Shown: positions 18,896-29,403, counted from the stretch's first letter. The stretch is 64,000 nucleotides of DNA from an uncultured Erysipelotrichaceae bacterium (GCA_900314905.1 OMXA01000003.1:1-64000); one strand, 5' to 3'. A program made the numbers and translations. Notes: generated by a model from the sequence alone, not told the origin.

Positions 18896-19881
18896 CAATG
18901 CATTGCTTCATGGATCACCCGCATGACATTTCCGCAGGCGATCTTTTCTATTTCCCCGGCAGAAAATCCTGCTTTTGCCAGCGCATCATAGAGCCGGTTC
19001 AGCTGGTCGCAGGAAGCGATTTCCTTGTCTCCGTCAAAGCCGTCAAAGTCCGTCCCGATCGCAATCACATCGATGCCTGCGATCTCTTTTTCATGCTGGA
19101 TCATCTGGACCATGTCATCGATGCGGCTGATCTGGCTGCCTTCTGAATCATTCAGGAATCCTGGCATGAGGTTCAGCCCCATGACCCCGCCCGCCTTCGC
19201 GAGAGCCTTGATGCGGTCGTCAGTCAGATTCCGTGAATGCCTGCATATCGCACGGGCATTACTGTGAGAAGCAATAAAGGGCACCTTTGCAATCCGGCAG
19301 ACATCATCAAAGCCGGCATCATTCAGATGCGAGACATCTACCAGCATGCCGATGTCCTGCATATGCTTCACTGCCTCAATGCCGAATGGCTTGAGGCCTT
19401 TTCCATTGATCATGGGATCATTGCTGTTGGGATAGCCGAAGCAGTTCTCAAAGTTCCATGTCAGCGCCAGCGCTCGAATGCCCATATGATAGAACTCATC
19501 CAGCTTCTCCATCTTTCCATTCACTGCGACACCATCTTCCATGGTAAGCACTGCAGATACTTTTCCGTTCCGGAAGTTCGTTTCAATCTGAGAGGCATTT
19601 TCTGCCTGGGCAATCACATCGCTGTGCCGTTCGATGGTATTGCGGAAGACCCTCGCACATCCGCTGATATATTCTTCGTGCGATAGTGCCGGACGATGGA
19701 AGTGCTCATAAGCTTTGTCCGGGACAATGTAGATGGCAAAGAACTGGGCAAGCGCTCCTGCTTCTGCAAGGCGCTCTGCATCGATGCAGAGCTCAGGGCG
19801 ATGATAGACATCGGCGTTTCCGCCATCTTCCAGGAACGCATGCATCAGGGTATCACAGTGCATATCAATCGTATGGAACAT
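18895..19881 (-). CDS. Membrane-dipeptidase family (M19) zinc dipeptidase
   Basis: 328-aa metallo-dipeptidase of the renal-dipeptidase family M19, which splits dipeptides including those with a D-residue at the C-terminus. Zinc ligands are visible: HxD in IDMHCDTL near residue 7, the bridging Glu in LTMEDGVA, and the two His in VDVSHLND and FIASHSNA; the late Asp lies in IGTDFDGF. No signal peptide, so it is cytoplasmic. I chose the ATG at 19881 because AGGAGG is 9 bases upstream; an ATG at 19899 has no ribosome binding site. A TATAAT is at 19914-19919. Confidence 0.93.
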   Translation of the reverse strand: MFHTIDMHCDTLMHAFLEDGGNADVYHRPELCIDAERLAEAGALAQFFAIYIVPDKAYEHFHRPALSHEEYISGCARVFRNTIERHSDVIAQAENASQIETNFRNGKVSAVLTMEDGVAVNGKMEKLDEFYHMGIRALALTWNFENCFGYPNSNDPMINGKGLKPFGIEAVKHMQDIGMLVDVSHLNDAGFDDVCRIAKVPFIASHSNARAICRHSRNLTDDRIKALAKAGGVMGLNLMPGFLNDSEGSQISRIDDMVQMIQHEKEIAGIDVIAIGTDFDGFDGDKEIASCDQLNRLYDALAKAGFSAGEIEKIACGNVMRVIHEAMH

Positions 19882-19984
19882 ATTCTGCAGCCTCCTCATT
19901 CTGATTGGGTTCCATTATAGAACAGCATCCTTCCGGTGAATTCATGGATTTCCTGCAGATCTGAAGCGGTGATTGCCTGAAAGA

Positions 19985-20013
19985 AGAAAAGACAGCAGGA
20001 TCGTGTCCTGCTA
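19985..20013 (-). terminator. Terminator of the 6-phospho-beta-glucosidase gene
   Basis: Minus-strand stem AGCAGGA/TCCTGCT with a 5-base loop, then GTCTTTTC, 23 bp beyond the stop. Confidence 0.78.
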
Positions 20014-20035
20014 CCGGAATCAATGAACCGTATGA

Positions 20036-21565
<1,530 letters not shown>

Positions 21566-21582
21566 TCATGATGATCTGCGGT

Positions 21583-21610
21583 TTCTTGATCTGCAGAAAT
21601 CCGCTATACT
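21583..21610 (+). promoter_or_regulatory. Likely promoter of the MATE gene
   Basis: TTCTTG (21583-21588), 16-bp spacer, TATACT (21605-21610), about 65 bp before the start codon. Confidence 0.45.
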
Positions 21611-21676
21611 TGTATCCGCTGTACACCCGTCGGAGCACTTTGAGTACCGGACCGGTGCATCAGACGGGAGGAAAAG

Positions 21677-23071
21677 ATGCTTCAGAAAAACCGCTATTTC
21701 GGAACCAGGGAATTCTATCGTCATACCCTGCAGATCGCAATTCCGATCATGGTCCAGGATGGAATCTCGAATTTCGTCAGCATGCTCGACAACATCATGG
21801 TCGGGCAGGTCGGCACCAGCCAGATGTCCGGCGTCGCCATTGTGAATCAGCTGATCTTTGTCTATAACCTGATGATCTTCGGGGGTCTTGCCGGAATCGG
21901 CATCTTCACCGCTCAGTTTGCCGGCAAAGGCGACCAGGAAGGAATCCGCTATACGATCCGCATGAAGGCGATGCTTGCCATTCTGCTTTCGATCCTGGCA
22001 CTGCTGATCTTCCAGTTCTCCGGCAGCCAGCTCATCGGCCTGTGGCTGAAAGGGGAGAGCGGATCTGGCGATATGATGCTGACAATGTCGTCTGCCCGGA
22101 ATTATCTGCTCGTCATGTACTTCGGCTTCCTGCCATTTGCGGCAACCCAGGTCTTTGCCAGCACGCTGCGTGAGAACGGCGAAACGATGGTGCCGATGAA
22201 GGCCGGACTCATTGCGGTCCTTGTGAACCTGACCGGCAATTATATTCTGATTTCCGGGCACTTCGGCGCTCCTGCTCTCGGTGTCACCGGCGCCGCGATT
22301 GCGACCGTCATTTCCAGATTCGTGGAAATGGCAGTGGTATTGCTTTATCTGCTGCGCAGCGCAGACCGCTTTCCGTTTGTCCATGGCATGCTGGCATCGC
22401 TCCATGTGCCGAAGGATCTGTTCGGAAAGATTGCTGTGAAGGCATTTCCGCTGCTGCTCAATGAAACACTCTGGTCGCTTGGTCAGACCGCGCTGTCTCA
22501 GCAGTATTCGATGCTTGGACTCAATATTGTCGCTGCCTTCAATATCAGCAATACGATCTGCAATGTCTTCAATATCGCTTTCATCTCGATGGGCAATGCG
22601 ATCGCAATCATTCTTGGCCAGGAGCTCGGCAGCGGAAAGACTTCCGAAGTCCGTGATGATGCCGCAAAGCTTACGGTCTTTTCGATCCTGCTCTGCTGCG
22701 TATCCGGACTGCTGCTGTTTCTGATCTCCGGCCTGTTCCCGGAGATCTACAATACCTCCGGCGAAATCCGTCAGATCGCTGCCGGACTGATCCGCATTTC
22801 TGCTCTGTGCATGCCGATGTATGCATGTGAGAATGCCCAGTATTTCACGCTCCGCTCTGGCGGAAAGACCTGGATCACGTTCCTGTTCGATTCATGCTTC
22901 GTCTGGGTGATCTCGATTCCGGCTGCACATTTTCTGACACATTACACCAGTCTTTCCATTCTTCCTCTGTTTGCCCTGGTGCAGTCGGCAGAACTGATCA
23001 AGTGCGTGATCGGCGGAATATTAGTTCACCGCGGCGCCTGGATTCATGATCTGACCGGCTATGCCGGCTGA
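21677..23071 (+). CDS. MATE family efflux transporter
   Basis: 464-aa inner-membrane exporter of the multidrug and toxic compound extrusion family, with about 12 membrane segments in two homologous halves. Typical N-terminal features: LQIAIPIMVQDGISNFVSML, then DNIMVGQVGT, the MATE signature after TM1. RBS GGGAGG is 5 bases before the ATG. It is probably driven by cation gradient; the substrate cannot be read from sequence. It converges on the YolD-like gene with a gap of only 3 bp and no visible terminator. Confidence 0.93.
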   Translation: MLQKNRYFGTREFYRHTLQIAIPIMVQDGISNFVSMLDNIMVGQVGTSQMSGVAIVNQLIFVYNLMIFGGLAGIGIFTAQFAGKGDQEGIRYTIRMKAMLAILLSILALLIFQFSGSQLIGLWLKGESGSGDMMLTMSSARNYLLVMYFGFLPFAATQVFASTLRENGETMVPMKAGLIAVLVNLTGNYILISGHFGAPALGVTGAAIATVISRFVEMAVVLLYLLRSADRFPFVHGMLASLHVPKDLFGKIAVKAFPLLLNETLWSLGQTALSQQYSMLGLNIVAAFNISNTICNVFNIAFISMGNAIAIILGQELGSGKTSEVRDDAAKLTVFSILLCCVSGLLLFLISGLFPEIYNTSGEIRQIAAGLIRISALCMPMYACENAQYFTLRSGGKTWITFLFDSCFVWVISIPAAHFLTHYTSLSILPLFALVQSAELIKCVIGGILVHRGAWIHDLTGYAG

Positions 23072-23074
23072 GAT

Positions 23075-23569
23075 TCAGAGAATGATGAGCCGGTACAGAT
23101 CCGCAAAGCGGATGCAGCGATTTTCCAGAATCAGCTGCTGTTCTTCAGAGCAGACCGCCATGACTCTGCCGCATATCGTTTCATAGACTCCGAGCTCCCG
23201 GAATCCATTCTTCCGCTCGGTCTCCATGGACTGGAAGAAGCAGGCTTCTGCTCTCACCGGATCCTGCTTCTGCGCAGTCATCTCTGCAAGCATGTTCAGT
23301 TTTCTATTCAGTTCTTCCTGCGCTTCTGCATCAGGGAACCGCCGCGGCGTCAGTGTTTCTTCTTCCGCCCGGATCTTCTCTTCAAACCCGCTTAATGCCG
23401 CAAACGGTGCAAACAGCTTTGCCCGTCTGGAACATGCCATCTTCGGATGCCGCAGACTGAAATAATCCCCGTTATGCACTGGCTTTCCTCGCTCCAGCAC
23501 GCTGCGGTAGCGGAAATTCTCCGGGCATTGCATCATCCCGATCTGATAGACTTCGCTGCGTTCGCTCAT
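23075..23569 (-). CDS. YolD-like partner of the Y-family polymerase
   Basis: 164-aa soluble protein with the YolD-like signature HPKMACSRRAKLFAPFAALS near residue 42. In Bacillota this pattern recurs in proteins encoded next to Y-family (UmuC-type) DNA polymerases. A coiled-coil-like stretch follows (about 60-100). It overlaps the polymerase gene by 4 bp (ATGA), so it is translationally coupled. The likely role is modulating translesion synthesis; this is known for the gene association, not the mechanism. Confidence 0.8.
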   Translation of the reverse strand: MSERSEVYQIGMMQCPENFRYRSVLERGKPVHNGDYFSLRHPKMACSRRAKLFAPFAALSGFEEKIRAEEETLTPRRFPDAEAQEELNRKLNMLAEMTAQKQDPVRAEACFFQSMETERKNGFRELGVYETICGRVMAVCSEEQQLILENRCIRFADLYRLIIL

Positions 23570-24975
23570 GCCTTATGTCCTCCGATCTGCAGATTCCGTT
23601 CCCGTGCAGTGCCTTCCTTCAGAAGATTCATGCCTTTCAGCACCGCATTGGTACCATACTTCTTCCGGATCTCCAGGATCGCATCCTGCAGATGCTCTTC
23701 TTTTTCTTTCTGCTCATAATCCGTGAACAGATCCATCTGCAGCAGATATTCTCCATGCCACGTATTCTCAGCAGCGATTCCGAGGCGGCGGAGATAGAAA
23801 CGATGATCCACACTGCTGTCGAACTGTGCAAGCAGAGCCCGCCGGATTTCAGAAAGACTGTCCGTGCGATGCCCGAGATGCACCGCCTTCACCGTATACT
23901 TCGGCATTCTGCGCCCATAGAAATCCACAACGACCGGTCCGTCATACTCCTCAAGCTTGTCCAGCGTGATCGGATCATAGCTGACCCAGAACGACAGATC
24001 CTTCACGGTCAGATGCTTTTTCCGCAGATCTGCGCAGAGATTGTCAATCATCTCCATGAAGATCAGCCGTCCCTCTGAAAACCGATAGGGCCGTACCAGT
24101 ACCTGCCCGAGGTTCAGACTGTGCGAAGAAGGGCGGTACTGCTTGATATCTGACATCCGCACCGGCTCGATTCCCCAGGCATGATCGATGATGATCTCAC
24201 CATCGATTCCGAACGTCCGGTAGAACCATTCTTCATTGATCTGGGAGCCATAAGCCACTTTGCCCATGGTATCCATGCCGGCCGCCTCAAGCCGGGCCGC
24301 TTTTCCTGCGCCGATCATCCAGAAATCCGTCAGCGGCTTATGGTCCCAGAGCAGATAGCGATAGCTTTCTTCATTCAGCTCTGCAATCCGCACCCCATCC
24401 TTGTCTGCCGGACTCTTCTTGGCAACGATATCCATCGAAACCTTTGCCAGGAACAGATTCGTTCCGATTCCTGCAGTTGCCGTGATTCCGGTCTGCTTCA
24501 GCACATGCCGGATCATCGTGATCGCCATGCAGTGAGCCGCAGAAATATGCTGCAATGCGGCCTGCTCTGCATACTGATGCAGATAAGGCGTTGCATCGAT
24601 GAAGCATTCATCGATGCTGTAGACATGGATATCCTCGGATGCCACATATTCCAGGTAGATGGAATAGATTTCAGCAGAAACCCGTTCATACTCCGCCATC
24701 CGCGGCACGGCAACCAGATAGTCTACCTTGCAGCGATGGCGGTATTCATATTCCCGGATTTTCTGCTTTGCTTCGAACAGCCGCGGTCTGCTCGGCACGC
24801 CGATTGCTTTCAGAGCAGGGGAGACTGCCAGACAGATCGTCTTATCCGAACGGGTTTCATCTGCTACCAGCAGCTTGGCTTTCAATGGATCCAGACCGCG
24901 GCTCACACATTCCACAGATGCATAATAGGACTTCAGATCAATGCAGATATAGATATGTTCCGCCTGATGTTCCAT
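23566..24975 (-). CDS. Y-family DNA polymerase (UmuC/ImpB type)
   Basis: 469-aa translesion DNA polymerase. The palm domain carries DLKSYYASVE near residue 11, the first catalytic Asp with the steric-gate Tyr region. The second catalytic pair is in YSIDECFIDAT near 118. Thumb and little-finger domains follow, with helix-hairpin-helix-like sequence after WMIGAGKAARLEAAGM. I chose the ATG at 24975 because AAGGAG is 6 bases upstream; the frame also has a TTG at 24999. It is the first gene of a two-gene operon with the YolD-like gene. A perfect palindrome lies 60 bp upstream. Confidence 0.93.
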   Translation of the reverse strand: MEHQAEHIYICIDLKSYYASVECVSRGLDPLKAKLLVADETRSDKTICLAVSPALKAIGVPSRPRLFEAKQKIREYEYRHRCKVDYLVAVPRMAEYERVSAEIYSIYLEYVASEDIHVYSIDECFIDATPYLHQYAEQAALQHISAAHCMAITMIRHVLKQTGITATAGIGTNLFLAKVSMDIVAKKSPADKDGVRIAELNEESYRYLLWDHKPLTDFWMIGAGKAARLEAAGMDTMGKVAYGSQINEEWFYRTFGIDGEIIIDHAWGIEPVRMSDIKQYRPSSHSLNLGQVLVRPYRFSEGRLIFMEMIDNLCADLRKKHLTVKDLSFWVSYDPITLDKLEEYDGPVVVDFYGRRMPKYTVKAVHLGHRTDSLSEIRRALLAQFDSSVDHRFYLRRLGIAAENTWHGEYLLQMDLFTDYEQKEKEEHLQDAILEIRKKYGTNAVLKGMNLLKEGTARERNLQIGGHKA

Positions 24976-25034
24976 ATGAAGCTCCTTGCACAAACGCAAT
25001 TGAATTCATAATCTGATCCTTATAGTTGCTTTAA

Positions 25035-25050
25035 TTGCATATATATGCAA
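25035..25050. promoter_or_regulatory. 16-bp perfect palindrome upstream of the polymerase operon
   Basis: TTGCATATATATGCAA at 60 to 75 bp before the polymerase start codon. Candidate operator, possibly of the SOS-type repressor of this lineage. It is not the GAAC-N4-GTTC box known for Bacillus LexA. Confidence 0.5.
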
Positions 25051-25063
25051 CTTCTGCTTCTAA

Positions 25064-25435
25064 ATGATAAGAGCATCGCATCACTCTGTCAACAGATCTG
25101 AAAACACGGAACAGTCTGCATTATCATCATTGATAGGAATTGTGATTTCGGATATTCAGATGCCGGTGATTGACGAGCTGGAGTTGATCCGCCATGTTCA
25201 TGAATCGCAGTTTTTTCCGCATTTCATACTGATCAGCGGCTACAAAGAATTTGAGTATGCAAGAACCGCACTGAAATATGGCGTTGAAGATTACCTTCTG
25301 AAACCAGTGAACGAAACAGAACTGAATCAGATTCTGAAAAAGGTATGCAGCGAACATAATCAGATGCTGTCTGAAAATACGAAAATTCATATTGACATGC
25401 ATAAAAATAATTATTATTTTATGAATGTAATCTGA
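25064..25435 (+). pseudogene. Relic of a YesN-type response regulator receiver domain
   Basis: The frame encodes, from about 25130 to 25360, most of a receiver domain: VISDIQMPVIDELELIR with the phospho-acceptor Asp, then LISGYKEFEYARTALKYG and DYLLKPVNETELNQIL. The first beta-strand with the acidic pair (VLIVDDE-like) is missing, as is everything after the receiver, including the AraC-type DNA-binding domain expected for this branch. There is no ribosome binding site, and the tail is AT-rich and unrelated. I read it as a decayed gene fragment, not a functional stand-alone receiver. Confidence 0.75.
25392..25420 (+). promoter_or_regulatory. Promoter of the licT-PTS operon
   Basis: TTGACA (25392-25397), a 17-bp spacer and TATTTT (25415-25420) in the AT-rich tail of the response-regulator relic. 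Transcription would start near 25427, just before the attenuator leader. Confidence 0.55.
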
Positions 25436-25442
25436 CGGGAAG

Positions 25443-25521
25443 GTTATCATCATTTATGAGCTTAACTCGTCTGCATAGGGACTAGTGCATTAGTGCTTTT
25501 TCTGCGGCAGACGGGTTTTTT
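25443..25521 (+). promoter_or_regulatory. Antiterminator/terminator leader of the licT-PTS operon
   Basis: Two mutually exclusive structures can be drawn. The first is a hairpin at 25443-25466 (GTTA, TCAT, 5-base loop, ATGA, bulge GCT, TAAC). The second is a terminator with an 11-bp stem, AACTCGTCTGC (25464-25474) with GCAGACGGGTT (25507-25517), running into T residues. They share the AAC at 25464-25466, so forming the first breaks the second. This is the BglG/LicT scheme, and the next gene encodes such a protein. The first hairpin does not match the classic RAT consensus, so its identity as the protein's target is inferred. Confidence 0.65.
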
Positions 25522-25595
25522 CTTGTCTGCTGCAAAGCTTCTTTCATCCTGCTGTTCTGCAGACCGCAGGATGAAAGTGAAAGGAGGAGAAATTC

Positions 25596-26444
25596 GTGAA
25601 GATAAGCAAAGTGCTGAATAATAGTTCAGCAGTCGTGATCGACGATGACAATTGCGAAGTTGTTGTCGTAGGCCGCGGGATTGCCTTTCATAAGAAACCG
25701 GGTGATCTCATCAACCCGGAATCAGTTGAAAAGAAATTCAGCTTGTCTTCCAGAGAGCTGACAGCAAAGTTTCAGGAAATCATTGTCTCATTGCCAATGG
25801 AAGAAATCACCTTGGTAGAAAAGATTGTCGAGATGATCAAGATGAGGCTGGGCAAGAAGCTCGGCGATTCCATCTACGTATCTCTCAGCGATCATATTCA
25901 TTACGCACTGAAAAATTACAGAAGAGGCATCAAGGTAACAAATAGTCTTCTGTTTGACATCATGCGCTTCTATCCGGATGAATACGCGCTCGGAAAGAAG
26001 GGACTCGAGATCATCAGAGAGTCTTCAGGCATAGAGCTTCCGGACGATGAGGCAGGATTCATTGCACTTCACATCATCAATGCAGAGACCGAGAATTCCA
26101 TCGGAACCGATAAAGTAGAACAATCCACAAAGATCATTGAAGAAATACTGGATCTGATCAGAGATTATTTCGGAAAAGATATCCGGGAAGGATCTCTTGC
26201 ATATTATCGGTTCATCAATCATCTCCGGTATTTCTCACAGCGGATCGTCAGCCATTCTACATTCCATGAAGATGAAAAAGATGCAGATCTGCTGAATATG
26301 ATGCAGCTCACCTATCGGGAATCTTATCTCTGTGCGGTGAATATCAGAGGATTTATCCGGGGAAGGTATGATGTGGATATCGGAAATGAAGAACTGCTCT
26401 ATCTGGTGATTCATATCCAGAGGGCAATCTATAACCAGCAATAG
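25596..26444 (+). CDS. BglG/LicT-family transcriptional antiterminator
   Basis: 282-aa RNA-binding antiterminator. The N-terminal CAT RNA-binding domain spans residues 1-55 (MKISKVLNNSSAVVIDDDN, then GRGIAFHKKPGD). PRD1 spans about 65-170, with conserved His in SDHIHYAL and FIALHIIN. PRD2 spans about 175-282, with His in FINHLRYF and LVIHIQRA. PTS enzymes phosphorylate these His, tying activity to sugar supply. RBS AAGGAGG is 8 bases before the start. It is followed after 13 bp by the PTS gene and preceded by an attenuator, so it is self-regulated and controls the operon. Confidence 0.93.
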   Translation: MKISKVLNNSSAVVIDDDNCEVVVVGRGIAFHKKPGDLINPESVEKKFSLSSRELTAKFQEIIVSLPMEEITLVEKIVEMIKMRLGKKLGDSIYVSLSDHIHYALKNYRRGIKVTNSLLFDIMRFYPDEYALGKKGLEIIRESSGIELPDDEAGFIALHIINAETENSIGTDKVEQSTKIIEEILDLIRDYFGKDIREGSLAYYRFINHLRYFSQRIVSHSTFHEDEKDADLLNMMQLTYRESYLCAVNIRGFIRGRYDVDIGNEELLYLVIHIQRAIYNQQ

Positions 26445-26457
26445 GGAGAAGATAAAT

Positions 26458-28395
26458 ATGGGAAAATATGAGAAGCTGGCCGCTTTTATCATTGATCATG
26501 TCGGCGGCAAAGATAACATCGAGAGTGCGAATCACTGCATGACAAGACTCAGGATCAAGCTGAAGGATGACAGCAAGGCTGATCGCAAAGCACTGGATTC
26601 AAACAAAGACATCATTTCAACTCAGATCGCAGAAGGAAAACTGCAGGTCATCATTGGGACACAGGTCGGAGATGTTTACGAAGACTTTGCTCATCTGACC
26701 GGGTCAGGTGAAAGTGAAGAAAAGGAAGACCAGAATAAGGGTTCTCTTATGAATCGATTTGCGGCTTTGATCACGAAGATTGTGGTTCCGTCGCTCGGGG
26801 TTCTGTGTGCCTGCGGAATCATTGCGGGAATTAACTCGATTCTGCTGGCAACAGGTGTCATCACAGCCGGAGATGGCACCAATATTCTGCTTTCTGACCT
26901 TGGCAATGCATGTCTGACCTTCTTTCCGGTCATTCTCGGATATACCAGTGCAGTGGCATTTGGGATGGATCCGTTTGTCGGAATGATTCTCGGAGCTTTC
27001 CTGATTTTCCCTGGTATTGCGGACTCTATTAATGCAGGAGAACCGCTGTTCACTGCGTTTGAAGGGACTGTATTCGCAATGCCGGTCTATAAGACTTTCT
27101 TCGGAATTCCAATCATTTTCCCTTCGACCGGATATACCTCCACGGTAATTCCGATCATTCTTGTGAACTTCATCGCCGCAAAGATCGAGAAATGGTTCAA
27201 GAACCATCTGCCGGCAGTTACGCGTCAGTTCATGGTTCCGTTCTTAACGATTCTTTTTGCAGGCATCATCGGCATTCTGCTGATCGGGCCTGTATCCATG
27301 ATCCTTCAGAATGGTCTGCAGGCAGCCCTCAATTTTCTGATTGATAAATCAAAGATCCTGGCATTTGCAGTCATCACTCTGATTTACCAGCCGCTGGTGA
27401 TCTTCGGCCTGCACTGGCCGCTGATTACGCTCGGCATCATGGAATTCGCAGCCGGCGGCAGTACGCTGATCGTTGCTTCGATTTTCCCGGCAAGCTTCAC
27501 GCATATGGCTGCCTGCCTGGCAGTTTTCCTCCGGACCAGAAGCACCAAGATGAAGAATATTGCTTTGCCGGCATTCCTCAGTGCCTGCTTCTGCATCATC
27601 GAGCCTTCCATCTATGGCGTGACTCTGCCGGTGAAGAAGCGTTTCGGATACTGCATGGCAGGAGGCCTGATCGGCGGACTGATTCTTGCCCTCTCGAATT
27701 CTCCGATGTATGCAATCAGCATGGGTGTCACCGGCTTCATGGCCTTTGTGAATCCGGCTTCTAAAAGTTTCAGCGGCCTGATCTGGTGTCTCATTGCATG
27801 TCTTGCGGCAATGGCTGTCACATTTGCACTGACCTGGTTCAGCTATAAGCCAGGTGAAGACGGTGAGAATGAAGACGATGTTCAGTACACGCAGGTAACA
27901 AATATCACTCATGAAAAGGAAGTCATCCATTCTCCGATGAAGGGCGAAATCAGGCCGCTGTCTGAGATGAAAGATGATGCATTCGCAAAAGAATCTCTCG
28001 GGAAAGGAGTATGCGTGATTCCCTCTGAAGGAAAGATCGTCGCTCCATTCAGCGGAACCATCACGGCACTATTTCCGACTGGTCATGCGATCGGCATCAC
28101 TTCAGACCATGGCACAGAAGTCCTGATTCATGTCGGCTGGGATACTTATAATCTCAAGGAAGGTTTTTTCAGAAAACATGTGAAACAGGGCGATCATGTC
28201 AGTGCCGGCGATACGCTGATCACGTTCGACATCAGCCAGCTGAAGGAAGCTGGCTATGATCCGATCACCGCAGTAGTTGTCTCGAATTCTTCCGATTATC
28301 TCGATATCGTCGGGTTCGGGAAGACGGCAGCAGATTTCAATGATGATCTGCTGGCAGCACTCGTATCAAAACCTGCAGAAGCATCTGCAGCTTAG
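26458..28395 (+). CDS. Beta-glucoside-type PTS transporter, EIIBCA fusion
   Basis: 645-aa sugar phosphotransferase permease that imports and phosphorylates a sugar. Domain order is EIIB (1-90; phospho-Cys 27 in NHCMTRLR), EIIC (about 100-460, roughly ten membrane segments, with GIMEFAAGG and IEPSIYGVTLP typical of the Glc family), and EIIA (490-640; active-site His near 558 in VLIHVGWDTYNL). Similarity is to the BglF/BglP/ScrA group; sucrose, trehalose and beta-glucoside permeases look alike, so the substrate is open. The genes around it are a LicT-type regulator and an ADP-ribosylglycohydrolase, with no phosphoglycosidase. Confidence 0.92.
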   Translation: MGKYEKLAAFIIDHVGGKDNIESANHCMTRLRIKLKDDSKADRKALDSNKDIISTQIAEGKLQVIIGTQVGDVYEDFAHLTGSGESEEKEDQNKGSLMNRFAALITKIVVPSLGVLCACGIIAGINSILLATGVITAGDGTNILLSDLGNACLTFFPVILGYTSAVAFGMDPFVGMILGAFLIFPGIADSINAGEPLFTAFEGTVFAMPVYKTFFGIPIIFPSTGYTSTVIPIILVNFIAAKIEKWFKNHLPAVTRQFMVPFLTILFAGIIGILLIGPVSMILQNGLQAALNFLIDKSKILAFAVITLIYQPLVIFGLHWPLITLGIMEFAAGGSTLIVASIFPASFTHMAACLAVFLRTRSTKMKNIALPAFLSACFCIIEPSIYGVTLPVKKRFGYCMAGGLIGGLILALSNSPMYAISMGVTGFMAFVNPASKSFSGLIWCLIACLAAMAVTFALTWFSYKPGEDGENEDDVQYTQVTNITHEKEVIHSPMKGEIRPLSEMKDDAFAKESLGKGVCVIPSEGKIVAPFSGTITALFPTGHAIGITSDHGTEVLIHVGWDTYNLKEGFFRKHVKQGDHVSAGDTLITFDISQLKEAGYDPITAVVVSNSSDYLDIVGFGKTAADFNDDLLAALVSKPAEASAA

Positions 28396-28403
28396 GAGGA
28401 ATC

Positions 28404-29399
28404 ATGGAACAGGAGGAACTTCTGAATCATATCCGCGGAGCTCTGATCGGATGCGCTTATGGTGATGCAATGGGAATGCCGACAGAGATGCTGACACGCG
28501 AACATATCGATCTGGCATTTCCGGAAGGAGTACAGTCGTTTTCTCCTTCCACGGAATTTGATTTCATCGGCCGGCGGTTTGAAGCAGGGGAAGTGACGGA
28601 CGATACTGTCAATACGCTGCTGGTATGCAAGTCGATCATCGATGGAAAAGGAGAATTCGATGTCCATGCTTACCTGGACCTGCTGCGGAAGTGGATTGAA
28701 GAGAACAAGGAAACAAGTGCATTCGTCATCGGTCCGAGCACGGCAAGAGCGCTGCAGCTGATTGCAGAAGGAACCCCGATTGAAAAAGCAGGAAGATTCG
28801 GAACCACCAATGGGTCTGCCATGAAAGTGAGCCCGATCGGCCTGATCAGTGATTATCATGATATGAAGCAGCTGGTAGATCGGACAGAGCAGCTGTGCCT
28901 GCCGACGCATCATAACTCGATTGCAATTGCCGGGGCTTCCATGATTGCAGCAGCCGTGAGCTATGCCTTGCGCGGGAATGATTCCATGGATGAACTGATT
29001 TCTGCAGCTGAAGAAGCAGAAGCAGAAGGCAGAACGAGAGGCTTCCAGCTTCCTGGTCCTTCCCTTTGCCTGCGCACAGAACTTCTGAGAAAGCGGATCC
29101 GGGAAGCTCCTGCCCAGGTTCCCCAAATGATTGAAACAGAATTCGGGATGGGAATGGAAACTGCAGAAACTGTTCCTGCCGTGCTTGCGATCGTTGAACT
29201 CGCCGGAGGAAAGCCGATGAAAGCAGCCAGGATCGCAGCAAATATTGCCGGTGATACCGATACCGCAGGAGCGATTGCCTGTGCAATCTGCGGAGCGATG
29301 AATCCGGAATTTGATCCTTCGGAAGTAAAGCTGCTGAAAGAAAGAAATCACATCGATTTCGATGCCTACGCAAAAGCTCTTCTTCCTTATGTCAGATAG
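28404..29399 (+). CDS. ADP-ribosylglycohydrolase (DraG/ARH) family protein
   Basis: 331-aa protein with the ARH fold. It has GALIGCAYGDAMGMPTE near residue 11, the metal-binding GEVTDDTVNTLL near 60, and the second metal site NIAGDTDTAGAIA near 286. Classical members remove ADP-ribose from proteins or hydrolyse ribosyl bonds with two divalent metals. Here it is the last gene of a PTS operon, 8 bp after the permease, in the place where a phosphoglycosidase usually sits. It may therefore hydrolyse the imported phosphorylated N- or O-glycoside. That is an inference. Confidence 0.88.
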   Translation: MEQEELLNHIRGALIGCAYGDAMGMPTEMLTREHIDLAFPEGVQSFSPSTEFDFIGRRFEAGEVTDDTVNTLLVCKSIIDGKGEFDVHAYLDLLRKWIEENKETSAFVIGPSTARALQLIAEGTPIEKAGRFGTTNGSAMKVSPIGLISDYHDMKQLVDRTEQLCLPTHHNSIAIAGASMIAAAVSYALRGNDSMDELISAAEEAEAEGRTRGFQLPGPSLCLRTELLRKRIREAPAQVPQMIETEFGMGMETAETVPAVLAIVELAGGKPMKAARIAANIAGDTDTAGAIACAICGAMNPEFDPSEVKLLKERNHIDFDAYAKALLPYVR

Positions 29400-29403
29400 A
29401 ACC

